64,000 nt of DNA from Neodontobutis hainanensis (Eukaryota > Chordata > Actinopteri > Gobiiformes > Odontobutidae), in contig JALDNG010000004.1 of NCBI GenBank assembly GCA_024349245.1, forward strand, positions 674,001-738,000, given 5' to 3'. The notes beneath the pieces were generated by a model, which worked only from the letters and a program-made list of their open reading frames with translations, had not been told where the DNA came from and ran no database searches. The translations under genes were made by a program, and so were the position numbers. Below are positions 22,259 to 34,560 of the stretch, piece by piece (position 1 is the first letter of the stretch; every line of letters begins with the position of its first letter).

Positions 22259-24530
22259 TTCTTGTGTTTGGGCTCTTTTGTGTCTGCAGAGGAGGTCATG
22301 GGCCATGTTTTGTTGACTCTGGGGTTTATATTGCAGAATTAACACTTTTTTTGTGAACTGCACTCGCAAAGAAACCACACCAGAGTTTGTTTTAATCGAA
22401 CCAAACATGACAAGTCTTAACACACAGTCTTAACAAATAGTAAAGGTCAAATATGACAGAATAAAAATGGTCTGTGCCACAGTTCTGCACATATTAATCC
22501 TTTTTATAAGCTTTATTTTAGTCTACAACTTTTAGGCAAGATAACTCTGTCCTTCCTGATTTTGCCCTTCTCTAAGAAATGCTCAAAAATGTCTTTTTCC
22601 AAAAGTGACCCACAGAGTTGCCATTTTTTTGAACACTACATCAGGACAATACCACTATTACCTGAGCATGAGTCTGAGCCCATTCCTCACAGAGGCACCT
22701 GGTCTCCATGGCAACCCTTTTTACAGCAGCAGTTAAACCACAGGACGCTCGCCATGGCAACAGGCTCCTCACAGCCTCACTGTGTTGTTTTTATGGTTCA
22801 TACTTTGCTTATTGTTCGATTTTGTTGTCACTCATTTTTAATCTGTGTCTTCAGTAAAGCACATTGAGTGGTCTTTTCACATTAAAGCTGCTTTATTAAT
22901 AAACTTGCACCTGTTGATGGGACAACAGAGAATCAAACGAGAATAAAAAGCATTATTTTATTAAATGAAGCTTGTCTTCTGAAGAAGATTGAATAGTAAT
23001 TGTTGTTAAATATAGCAACAGCTGTTTCCAGTTTGAAATGGAGTTGTCATAATTGTGTACTAACATCAAAAGCCCTGCTCTTTTCTGATAAAACACCCTT
23101 TTATGTCTGAACGTTTCCCATCATGCATCTGTCTGGTGTAGCCACAGATGACCCCATGACCTCTGTTTATGATTAAATGATGCAAATTTCAATCAGCGGC
23201 TCTTTCCTGCTGACTGTAGAAGTGCTTTCGGTCTGAAATGCTGAGTAAGCCCCCGTCAGTGGGAGAGCTCACTTTGTAATCCAATCAGAGGCTCTGCAGG
23301 GACAAGCCGAGTACCATCACACCTCACGGGACGGGACACAGCTGCCCGCACTGGGGCAAAGACTGCACTTGAGCCTAGACGAGAAGTGTAGGGCATAGAT
23401 TACTAAATGGCATTATTCTTTTACCTTGTACCCATCTTTTCTCATGGAAAAATAACCCAGGAAATGCTAACATAATAACATAATTCGACAGATCCAATAT
23501 ATAGTTCATGTAGTCTTAGAGCGATTTTACACAAAACAGATCATGGGACATTCCCGGAGGCTGTGTTTACTGTCGCCATGTCCCACGCTGAGTATGACCT
23601 ATGTATGTTATTATTAATATAGTAATACTACAAACAGCTGAATCTGTTTAAGACATGTTTTAAAATTTTGTAAGACTTATTAGAAAACAGTAAACTGGAC
23701 AAGAAGCAGCTGCAGTAGAGTAAGAAAAATATTTTTAAACTTGACTGATGTGTCTTTCTGCCGTTTCCTCTCTCTGTTTGCTCTTCTTTGCTCTTGGACA
23801 TTGGTTTAGTTTGGTCAGGACTGAGAAAACATTTTGGCCGAACCAAAGAGCAGCTGTATACAAAACAATTATACGTGAGATTCCCGTTTGTCTGGTATCC
23901 TTTCCTTTAATTTGACACTTCAAATGGAAATGCGTGCTGCACTGAACGGCACGTCGGTGGAGAGTGGTGTAATGTCTGTACAGTCAGGAGACAGAGAGTG
24001 TTGTGGGGGCCAAAGGCAGCAGAGGAAAGCTGTTTGTGGCGACCCAGCTCCTGGTGAACAGATGTAATCAGCTCGTGTGGATACAGAGGTAATAACTCCA
24101 CCGGGGAAAGACCGAGCAGTGAATCTGTCTCTGTCAGTGGGACACGGAGCAATCAGGAAAAACCTCAGCCTCTGAGACGCTACAGCACAGTGTTCTCTCA
24201 CAAATAAAGTCTAGCTGTGCTGTTTGATAGGATTCAGTGCATTTTTAACAAGTGGACGGTAATGAACAGGTGAAGACTGAAGTGTAGTCTCGACAAACGC
24301 CTTTAACAGTGGCTGTAGTCTGTATTAAAATTCATCAGGAGCGACTTTAAAGCAACCCCTTACTGATGTTAACTGGTTAAAGTTTTAGAAAAGGTCAAAG
24401 CAAAGGCACCTGGACTTCTAAGAAACTTTTTCAATTCTGAGTTCAACTGATATGAGCTGAGCTTCGTCTACAGGATAAACTATGCTACATTCTGTAGTTG
24501 GTAAACGGTGTGCATTTACAGCACTGGAAG
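22259..24530. other. Intergenic; no gene, some conserved-looking stretches
   Basis: No protein gene supported. About 23120-23340 and 23930-24215 are GC-balanced unique sequence that may be conserved non-coding DNA. Around 24405-24470 is a short relic resembling an arm of the inverted repeat at 46320-46797. Confidence 0.45.
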
Positions 24531-24534
24531 CAAG

Positions 24535-24628
24535 TTGGGTGAAGTGTTATGCCAGAGAGCAGGAATCAAACTGCCAACCTTCCTGTTAAAGGACAACCAG
24601 TCTACCACCGGAACCACAAGTGCCATAT
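24535..24628 (-). mobile_element. Degraded tRNA-derived SINE head, antisense
   Basis: On the minus strand it shows a decayed tRNA-like head with a B-box-like GGCAGTTTGATTCC and the GGTTGTCCTTTAAC segment seen in other copies. The body and tail are absent. Confidence 0.6.
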
Positions 24629-24639
24629 CGACTCTGGGC

Positions 24640-27600
24640 AAACTGAGCTGAATGAAAGAACAGTGAACATTTTTTCTGTCCAGTGATCTGCGAGACTCTG
24701 GTCACTGCAGAAGACCTTTTCAAAGACAAAGGCAGGATGTTGAAAATGGAGGCACGGGTTTTGGTGTATATACCTCTATACCTCTATCTGTACCTCTCAC
24801 ACGCCCCGTTTTGGCAGAAAATTTGGAAAAGTGTGTGGTATGTCTACTGCAGATTCCATTGTCTACAAGCTTTACAACATGAATTCCACAAAGCTGAAGG
24901 CCTCATTTTTTTACTTTTTAATCCGTTCACACATAGGTAACATATTGATATGCATATCTTTTCTAAATACTGCACAGAGTATTTACCTGTCTGTGATCTT
25001 GTCGATGCCTGGGGCTGACCGCCGCAGCCCCGGGCTAAACAGGACGGACCCTGATACAGATCTGTGCCCGATGCGGTTCTTGTAAATCCACCTGACACGA
25101 GACGAAATGTGCTGCGATTGGAAGATAAGGAAGTCATAGCACAAGGTTGAATTTATATGAAACCGAATATTATTTGACATGTTTACAGCAGCTGACTGTC
25201 ACAGGCTCAGTCCAGAAAATAAAATGATCTAGGAGTAAAATGGGTGGGGCGGGTCCTTGCCAGGTTTCCCGCGTGGTGGACAGAGGACTTGAAGTTGCCC
25301 ATCATGAACACCTTCACCTGTGTCGGGATGCCTCAAGACCTGGTCCAAGACTTGCCTGTGCCCCAGTCTGAGCCGCTGTGTTTTCATTCTCTCTGTTTTC
25401 TCAGCAGTGGTGAAGCAGGGCCCCCGGACCAGCCCTTCGACGATGGACCGTCCCTGGAGGAGGATAGGCAGGTGAAGGTTCCCCGGCCCACCAGCAGGAC
25501 AGTGCCTGAGCCCTAATGGACACAGAGTTCTTTTTAAATATGAACTTGAAACTAGACTCAGTTGCATTATGGTTCCACTTTTTTACAACCCCATTCTCAT
25601 AAAAACCCCAGATTTAAGAAATAAAACAGAGACAGCAGACAGTGTCCTCACATAAAACTGTTGCATCCTTTTATTTCCATGGGAATTACATATGCAACAG
25701 ATTAGTTTTACTGGATTCAGGACTGAAACCATGTGCAGATTCTACTCATGTATGTGAGCTAATATGTATCTTCTGTGTATGATGCAGTCTTTGAATTTTT
25801 CCAAGAGAATTACTAAAATGATTGGAGGCAGCCTGCTGAAGACCAAAAGTTAAAAGTCAAATCAACATTTAAGCTGGACTTGTGCCAATCACACACAGAA
25901 AAAGACTCTGGCTTATAAAATGTAACACAGAGATCAATACGACGTGTGCTGGGCCCAAAGCCGCTCCGTAGCCCCCCTCAGGCCCCGGACTCGGGTTTGG
26001 AGAGTGAGGGGGAGGCAGCACGAACAGCCCCTCAGCTCAGAGCCGGTGTCAAAGCGAGGTGGAAGAGTTCAAACTCAGAAACACGATTATTGCTTTGAAC
26101 CGCGACCCTCGGCGCTGATGTGTATTCATGACTGAGACGAGGCCAGGCTGTGGGAGAATCTGTGCTTTATGCTGTGGTTAATCTGCACTTTGATGGGCTG
26201 ACCCTTTCATAAAGCTGAGAGGCAGGAGAAAACAGGCTGACCTTGGCCCTGACCCTGCTTTGAGAGGAAAGGATTCAGCATTAATAAAAAAAGAGACGAA
26301 GAAAAAGTTGAGGAGTAAGCCTTGTGAGATAATACTGTAACTTTTCTAAAAGCACTTTGGATTTGGGCGTATCTGTAGTAATCCACTTTTTGTTTGTCTG
26401 TGTTAAATCAACAGAGTGGGAAACAGGACAGAAAATGTGAGCTTTTATGGCCAACATGTATTTAATACACATTCTAAACAAGATCTTTACAACAGCATCC
26501 ACCAAGTCATGACAAGACCAGAAGTATCAAGATTTAAAGGAAATTCGAAAGCCCCCAAGTTTAAGTTAGTATGAGTTACTCTGGTTGTAATCAGGCAATA
26601 GAATTTCTTTGCTAGACTCTTACACTTTGGCTGTTGCCGAAAAGAGCAAGATTCTTACGTTCTTTGTCTGTGTGGTCATAGGTCACAGAGAAAAGTGATG
26701 TTATAATCATTTATTTAGGACAGTTGTAGTAAATCCTGCTCTGACAGTACAGTTGTTAGCTCGCCGGCTCTGACCAAACAAACCTGTGGTAGCTTCTCAC
26801 TCCAAGCTCTGTTTGCGTCACTGAACAAACACCCTGACGATCTGTTTTTGACCACAGCTGAATCACAGCCTGTGACGCACACAGGTCGTAGCTGACTTGA
26901 GTTGCACGGTTCACTTGAGCACATGTGAACGGCTGCACTCACTAGCTCTGTGCACGCAGCACGACTCTTAAAACGGTTAACTAAAGGGTCTCATAAAAAG
27001 TGAAACTGCCAACAAGTTTATAACACGTCCAGACACTTTTTCTGTATCACCCAAAACCTTTGTCTTTCGTAACCTTTCCCAGACTCCAGTAAAACAGTAC
27101 TTTTGATTCAGGAGAGTGTGCTGGAATATGCAGCAGCATCGAAGCTGCGTTGCGGTCAATCCTGTTTGTAGCTCCCTCAGACAGCGGCCTATGTCTGAGG
27201 GCCGTAATGAGGGCGAGCGGCTTGTTTAACAAAGATGTCAGAGCAGGTTAAGGCTGTGGCCGGATCACACTGAGGAGCACACATGGATAAAGCTAATACC
27301 TGCTTTACCTGCTGCAAAGAACAACCAGCAAATCTTCAGAACGAGAGAGAAGAGAAGTGCTTTGTGCTCAGACCGAAGCTCAGCTTAGAGAAAAGGTGAT
27401 GCTTCATTCAGGCACTCAGTTCTACAAATATCAAGTTTGACATTCAGCATTTAAAACCCACATGGGTTCTTCTTGGACTATCTATAAACAAAAAGTTTAG
27501 CTTTTTTCTAATACTATGTTCACACTAATAGTTCTAAAGCTGAAACATTACTTTTAAACCACTTATAACAATGGTCGCAATAGTGGCCCGCTGAAAAAGG

Positions 27601-29655
27601 CAAGCCATATTTAATCCTGATGAGACTCAAATAGAAAGAATATTTATTAAAGGTAAAACTTTGGCGAGACCTTGTGGAATGGATGACAGGTGATGACTTA
27701 TACATGTATAGGAATACATCAGCTAAAGGACCACAGAAGTTCTGGAGAAAAGACTGGAGGAGATTCAGTGAAGGACCGTAAAATCGGCTGTGACACACAC
27801 AAAATGTTTTATTTACAAGCACACCCTTGGTTTTCTTTTCCTTTTATTTATTTATTTTTTAATTTATGTTTTTGCAGTGCACCGAATAATGGGAAACATA
27901 TGATTTCATAATCTGAACAACATATATAATCTTCACACTAAAATGTCACCTAGAAACAGAATAGTCACTTCAAACAACAATTGCCTCTTGTTGTATGTTC
28001 CTCACAAGGTCGTCCTGTAGTTTTTCAAAAGTAAAGTTTGTGAAAAAGGAGATTTCTATTAACATATGTAAGAAACTGACTGAGCCATGGCGCTTAGAAA
28101 AACAAAGAAAACCTTGACTCTTGTTTCCAAGCTGAGAAATATCTAAGCCGCTTCTTTTTTATTTTCCAGTGAGAAATATGTGCAGTTCCAGGGAACAGGG
28201 GTGAGACGTATTATCTGCAGCAGCTCGGCGATTTCCATTGAGATTGTTAGGGACCGCCGATAAATCTCCCGCCGGTCACCGTCCTTGGCCTTGTGGAAAA
28301 TTCTGGATTAAAACATTGCTGCTCTGCGCCAAGGTGATGAGTGGAAACAGACTGTAATTGGGCTTTGGACTGAGACGACACTAGCTCCATCCAACTGCAC
28401 CATTTCTCCTTTTCCTCGGCTCTTGTGCGCTGAAGAAAAGGCCAGATAAAAGCAGAATAAATGGCTGGAATAGTAATGAAACAACGCATAAGATGAGTAA
28501 GAGGTGATGACTTATGATCAGATGAATGTAAGGAATGGAAATAAAGCACAAACAATGGCATGTTTCTACTGGAGTGGTACAGTATGGCACACTTTTAGAG
28601 GTGTTACTCTTTATAAAGTCATAAGAACTTCTTAAACAAGTGTGATGTAGCGGGATAAGTGCGGGTTTTGGGTTTGCTTCTCGGACAACGTGACCAAAAC
28701 AGTAATACCTCAATTATAGCATATTGTTAAGGCTTCATGTGTGGAATATTATCTAGGCTTCATTATAAAGGATTTGTATTGGTTTGTTCAGCCCATACTG
28801 GAAACTTTTTTAAACTCAAACTTGTCTTTTTTCTAGTTGTATTTTTTACAAATTTTAGTACTATTAGTATTTTATTTAGTCAAACACAACGTCTGTAGAA
28901 AAAATGTAGAAAATATCTTCCGCCCATTGCTCCCCTATTCACCGATATTGTTGTTACCACGGGGCAATAAAATGGCAGTTACGTTCGTGCTTTTTGGCTT
29001 TTTACTGCAGATTAAAACAATAGTTTTAGTAGACTCAAGGATCTTTAAAGGTGTACTATGAGAGAGGCTTGGTGTAACAACAAGACATATAACAAGACAT
29101 TTTGACAAAAAATATATTATTATAAAAATACAAAAATGTTTAAAGTTTAAAGTAAAGTTTGAAATTTCCTCTGACATTTGTCCCCCGCTGATCTGCAGGA
29201 AAGATATTTGTTTGTAAGCTGGTACGTTGGTGAGTAAGTTGTACCAATCTGTGAAACACGGAACAAACTGGGATTTCCTTTGTTGTGCTAAAAGTTTGCT
29301 ACTGGCCATTATTGCTGTCTGGACAAAATCAGTAATATTGTTGGCTGGTACTAATATTTTAAAACATATATTTGGAACTACGTATAATATCAACCCACTC
29401 TTTATGAATGTTATCTCTAAATCCTTTTTCCACGCAGCCTTAAGAGCCCTGGGGCTATTGTTTTCGAGCAATGGTGAGTAATAACATGACTCTTAATGAC
29501 CCTTCCTCAAGTGTGAATTTTGTTTTGTAAAATACACGCAGTAAATGTTGCTATGCTGTTGTTGGGATGTGACGTTGGGATTCTGGTAATGAAAAATTCT
29601 GGTAATGTTGAGAGAAAGTCAAGGGGTTTTAACTTAGCTTTCATCTTAAGACATC

Positions 29656-29687
<32 letters not shown>

Positions 29688-30050
29688 GGCAGCTGTGTTC
29701 TATATACTACAATGCTTATGGTTAAAAAAAGATTTTAAAAAATGGTAAGGTAAGCTGATGACTTTATTATTCCCTCAGTGGGGAAACTCACTTGTTTAAA
29801 ACGTGTGCATGCAAATAAAATATTTACAATCTCAACAAAAAATTCTGGGTAAAACAGGATATGAAAAACTTTTAAAATAGAAAGACAAAGCAAATAAATG
29901 AAGAGCAGCGTTTATTAAATTAATAAAAAAAAAAAAATTTATGTTTTTATTTACAAAAAAATTCAACAATTTAAACAACATGATTTATTTTTATTGTTTT
30001 TATGAAGTGACACTGTTAAGTTCATTGTAGCTTTGTTTAGAAAAGTGCTT
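24640..30050. other. Intergenic; no gene supported
   Basis: Scattered short ORFs without splice or homology support. 25244-25516 (+) is a GC-rich 90-codon ORF with no domain I recognise. 28935-29471 (-) is a 178-codon ORF of AT-rich low-complexity sequence. 29748-29800 contains a short phrase (TTATTATTCCCTCAGTGGGG) that is a common fish repeat relic. Poly-A/AAATAAA-rich runs lie at 29655-29690. Confidence 0.45.
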
Positions 30051-30057
30051 AATAAAG

Positions 30058-30168
30058 GGCGGCAGTAGCTCAGTGGGTAGAGCAGTCGTCCTTCAACCGG
30101 AAGGTAGGCTGTTCGAGTCTCACTCTCCCCACAGTTCATTCTGTCGTTGTGTCCTTGGGTTGTTCATA
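30058..30168 (+). mobile_element. tRNA-derived SINE, 3'-truncated
   Basis: Head with TAGCTCAGTGGGTAGAGC and B-box-like TGTTCGAGTCTC, then CACAGTTCATTCTGTCGTTG and TGTCCTTGGG, where similarity stops before the tail. Confidence 0.85.
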
Positions 30169-30479
30169 TTGACACCCACCTGGAGTTTTATTGTGGATAG
30201 AGCATGTATATTAATAAAACCAACCTGAGTGGCACAACCCAATGGAAACAGAACCTTTTATTACGAATTTTCCGAACCGTCCCGACCTGTACTGCATCAC
30301 TCAATGGACTGGAGTCTAAAAGCAGGCTATTTTCCTGCTTTTTGTCTTCCTTCCAGGTGCTTTCTCCTCAGGTATTCCCTTCAATACCTATCATTTGTCT
30401 CCCTAGAGAAGAAAAAGTAAAAACCGCTGATGACTTCTGTAAGGGCTGCAGAGTTTTTGGCAGTCTCAGGAGTTTTGCG

Positions 30480-30830
30480 ATCGTTTACCATGTGAAGTGA
30501 TTATGCAGCAAACGGGCCCTTTGTTATCTCGGCCGGGCAGTCAGTTGTAAATAGCTGGAAAGTTATCTGGGCAGCACAGTCACTCGGAAAGGAGTAATTG
30601 GATAATTAATTTAGTCCAGGACAGGTCAAACGGATTTTCGTCTCGCATGGTCTTTCCGCAGCTCACAAGGTCTTGCGGACAAATGATTGATGTGTGCCAC
30701 CACTGGATAATTAAAAGACTTCGTCTCGCTCTAATCCCACTCACAAAATGGCTCATGCATAATGATCATAATAAGCACATACAAGAGGTGACCAGGGTGA
30801 GGACTAACTATCTACAGACACCCACACAAC
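30480..30830. promoter_or_regulatory. Candidate enhancer-like conserved non-coding element
   Basis: Unique sequence with a cluster of homeodomain-type words: GTAATTGGATAATTAATT near 30594, a PBX-HOX-like TGATTGAT at 30684-30691, GGATAATTA near 30705, an OTX/PITX-like TAATCCC at 30732-30738 and a POU-like ATGCATAAT near 30755. No ORF of interest. Conservation is assumed from the motif density, not shown. Confidence 0.35.
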
Positions 30831-33800
30831 ACCGATAATTAAGGGAAAGCTAATCAGTTTTTCAGCTTGTTACAGTTATCTTGTTGCTCAGGCCTACAGT
30901 CAACATTACAACAGTATTTCCTCAGTCGTTTTAATTACCATGGTGTAATGCAGCAACGAGTTATAGCATTTTGGAAAGATTTTGACAGAAGAAGCAGTTA
31001 TGTTGCTGCTCTGGTGTATTACTGCCTAAATACAAGCCAACATATCGTTTTTGTAAGCATTAGGTCAACATTTTCTAGTTTTATAAAGGTAATTGTAGAA
31101 TAATTGTAATTAATTGTAGATTAAACTTTTCCCAACAAAGCTCTGGTCCAATGAAGCTTGCTTACAATCAACAACTGAGCCATAAGACTTGTCTCTTTAT
31201 TACTCTTATTTATGGCCAAGAGCTGACCGAAGGGGCAAGGGGTTGGATCTCGCAGCCAAAACTAGTTTTCTCCTCAGGGTGCTACCTTAGAAGTAGTTTT
31301 TTCCAGGCATGTGCTGCCAGAAGGAGGCTTCAGGCCTGATCCAGGACACACCGGAGGGATTATTTCTGCAATGACGTGGTCTTTGAGTGTAGCGTGACAA
31401 GCCAGACTCCTCCCTGTTTTCCTCAAGGCGGGACAAAGATACTCGCGAAAATCCAATCGGAGTTGCACCGTTAGTTAGGCAAAAGAATTCACAAAAACAT
31501 CTAAAAGCAAAGCTCTTAGGGCTGTCTGCTGTTGAGGTTTTAAACACAAAATGTTGTCTTGATTATTTGAAACTGATTGAAGAGCAGAGCCAAACAAACT
31601 CTCAGCAGTCCTGTGCACCATCTGGACTTTTTTGAACAAGGGACAGGGGCCTATTAGTGACCCAACACTCCAGCGACATTTGAATGTGAATGGTCGGTAC
31701 AGAACATATCTGAGGAACTGGCTACAGCGCTGTTATTTTTATGTTTGCTGACATTACTAGTCCCTGACCGACCCAATCAATGAATAGTTATGTTATTTGT
31801 TATTGTTTAAGAGAGTTTTCAAGTCAGAAGTCAAGGTACAAATGAATAAGCTACTTTGATCCATGGTAATCATGCTTTTTTTTCAGGATAGTCCCAGTTT
31901 TATGATTACAAATCTTTTTGGAAAGGAAACCTAAGCAGACACAAGGAGAACATGTAAACGTCACACAGAAAAGCCCTGCCCTGGATGGGACAGCTCTGTC
32001 ACTGTGTGTTAAAACAAACATTATTCCAAACTGAAGTGACCTTTGATCGTGTGGTAACTTGTGAAAATGTCTGTTACTTGAACCACAGATTGAAGTTTTA
32101 AAGATGCAGTCATGTCACTCTGTAAGTTTTGAACAGGCAATAAGCATTTAGGGCTCAACCTTTTTCACATTATGTTTCTAAATTGTAAGTGTTGTCCTGT
32201 GTCATTTAATTGAACTTTAAATTCATGTAATTTTTTAAAATCTTTGTAAAATCCTGTTTGACCTTTGAGCTCACCTCAACCTCCAGTCCGACGTTTATTA
32301 TTACCTTCTCATTTATGACCGTGACTAAATACCTTGTTGTCTTATCGTACAGCTCAATGTTTTCCATCTGATCGCCGTCTGAATGGCTCCCAATGCAGAC
32401 GAGGTTACGCCTCCTGACTCTAATCTCCCACAGCTATCATTAATATTTCCTCCTTTGCCGCTCGTTACCGGCACAGATTAAGTAGACTGAACATAATCAC
32501 ATATTTACAACCTATAATGGTTAATTATAGTTAATTAAGCAATACGAGAAATAGTCTGGACTCTAACACTCTAACAATGTTAGTTTTGTTCTTGAGTTTG
32601 GGTTTTTTACTGCTATTTATTATTTTTTTTAGATAATTAAAGACTAGACCAAATCCCATTCGTCCCCTCAGTTTGATGTCTTCACGTGGACTGAAGGGAT
32701 ATCCCAGTCCTCGTTCAGATCGAAGGTGAGTTATCTTTGTTAGCTCTTTCCCCTCGGCTTCTCTCTGAGACCTGAAAATCTCAGGTGGTCTCTCTAGAAC
32801 CAACCTTTGTTCAAATTAATTTGAGCAAAAAGATTTTAAGGCACCGACACTTGAAGCTAAGCTAATACAGTTAATGCTGGAAATATTGCTCCAAGAATAA
32901 AATTGTAAATTGGTTCTGCGAGGGAAGTGCATATATCTCTATATATAGTGAAAAAAAAAATTAATTCTATTTCTGTTCTTGCTAATGTTGTCAAAAGAAT
33001 AAATATGACAGACAACGTAACAGACATCTGATGTGATGAGTGCTTGTACAAACATTGTCTTACATAAGCCCACAAACCCAAGCGTCTACAGTGGAAACAC
33101 ATAGCTTCAAAAATACTAGATACATTTTAAGGAATGTCTCATGAGGGTCTCTTGGCAGTGAGCGTATTGTCTCTCTCACAGGATGTCATGAGTCTATGTG
33201 GCGTGGTGAGAAAAGCAGCCTGATTAAAGCGATTATTCTGATTATTCTGATTAGCTGTGAATGCATCCTGCCGAGAGACGCTCTAATCATCGCAGTAATG
33301 ACTGACATCCTCCCCTCGGCGCTTACACAAGGATATCAGAGAGACATTTTAAATAAACCACAACAGGTTTATGGAATATTGAACTGTTTCTGCACAACAT
33401 GAGCTGACGATCTTTAATCTTATCTTTAATGGAGGGCATAAGCCATGTGCTGTCAGTGAGTGGGTATAACATCAACAATATCAACAAGCTGCTTGATGTT
33501 TAACTACTCTGTATATAACCAACTCTAGGTAAAGTCTACAAGCTACAGTTCATTAGATAACACTTATAGCTGCTTCGGCGAGACTGTTTAACATTAAAAC
33601 TACATAATGTTTCTAATTAAGGTCTCTGTGACCTTAATTGTGACAACATATGAGATGAGACGATGATCGTTGGTCTGCCCTGCCCAAACAGTTACTTCCT
33701 GATGCACTTCTAAAAACAAAATATGCTTAAAATACTCCTAAATCTACAAGGTCTCCTAAATCTACCTTTAAATGGCCACATAGAAAAACTCCATTCCCGC

Positions 33801-34180
33801 ATTGTTTCTCTGTCGCATTAAAACCATTAAAAGCCATGACAGTGACACATTTATCGACCGGACGAGTGTTAATATGTTTGTTCATTCAATTTTGAGTGAC
33901 TTTAAGAATTGAGACTACTTAGATTGTAATGAAAGTATTTTATAGTAAGAAATTAAATAGTTATGCTTTTAAGTAAAACGTTTATTTTAGACATTATTTA
34001 TTGGTGCTTTGGATTAGAGACCGCATCTTGCATCAATGTAACTCAATGACACAAAAAGAAAAAGAACAAACATGGAAAAAAAATATATATATTTTATCTA
34101 CAGCATGAACCAATATATTACAGTTGTTGTAAATAAAAGTGAGAGTAGGTGTGTTTAAGAGGTCCATTTTTATACTGTAT
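30831..34180. other. Intergenic; no gene supported
   Basis: No gene. Stretches 32270-32510 and 33150-33330 are unique, GC-balanced and motif-rich (three GATTA words in tandem near 33220-33255) and may be conserved non-coding DNA. 31930-31985 is a short relic of the repeat at 14962. Confidence 0.4.
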
Positions 34181-34560
34181 GGAAGTATACTTCATCAGCT
34201 TTGGACTCAACACGAGGTACAACAAGGAGACAAGCTGCTGAGGACAGCTTTGAGGCTCGAAGGGATCCAGTAGAGCTCTAATGTCGAGAGGAGTGTGGAT
34301 ATAATATATAATATGAACTGGAGCCAGTGACTTTAGAAAGGCTGTAATATGAGAGAATTTCTTAGCCTTGGTCAGAATACGAGCTGCTGTGTTTTGTTTG
34401 AGCTGAAGACGTTTAATGGACTTCTGATGGAGTCCAGAGAACAGAGGACTGCATTTGTCCAGTTCCCTTGTGATAAAGACATAAACTAATTCTTCATCAT
34501 CAGACAGAGATACAAAGGCTCTGATTTTAGAAATCTTTTGTTGTATGTTACATGCTCATG
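34180..34560 (+). repeat. Degraded interspersed repeat
   Basis: Contains the phrase series ACTGGAGCCAGTGACTTTAG, GAGCTGCTGTGTTTTG and TTTAGAAATCTTTTGT in an order I recognise from a dispersed teleost repeat. The copy is diverged and carries no intact ORF. Confidence 0.5.

Noticed and set aside
21615..22423. Long ORFs on both strands encoding 13-residue repeats
   Set aside because: They exist only because the 39-bp minisatellite unit is a multiple of three and stop-poor; several frames are open at once.
28935..29471. 178-codon minus-strand ORF
   Set aside because: AT-rich, no recognisable domain, no splice or promoter context; such ORFs are expected by chance in a desert of this size.
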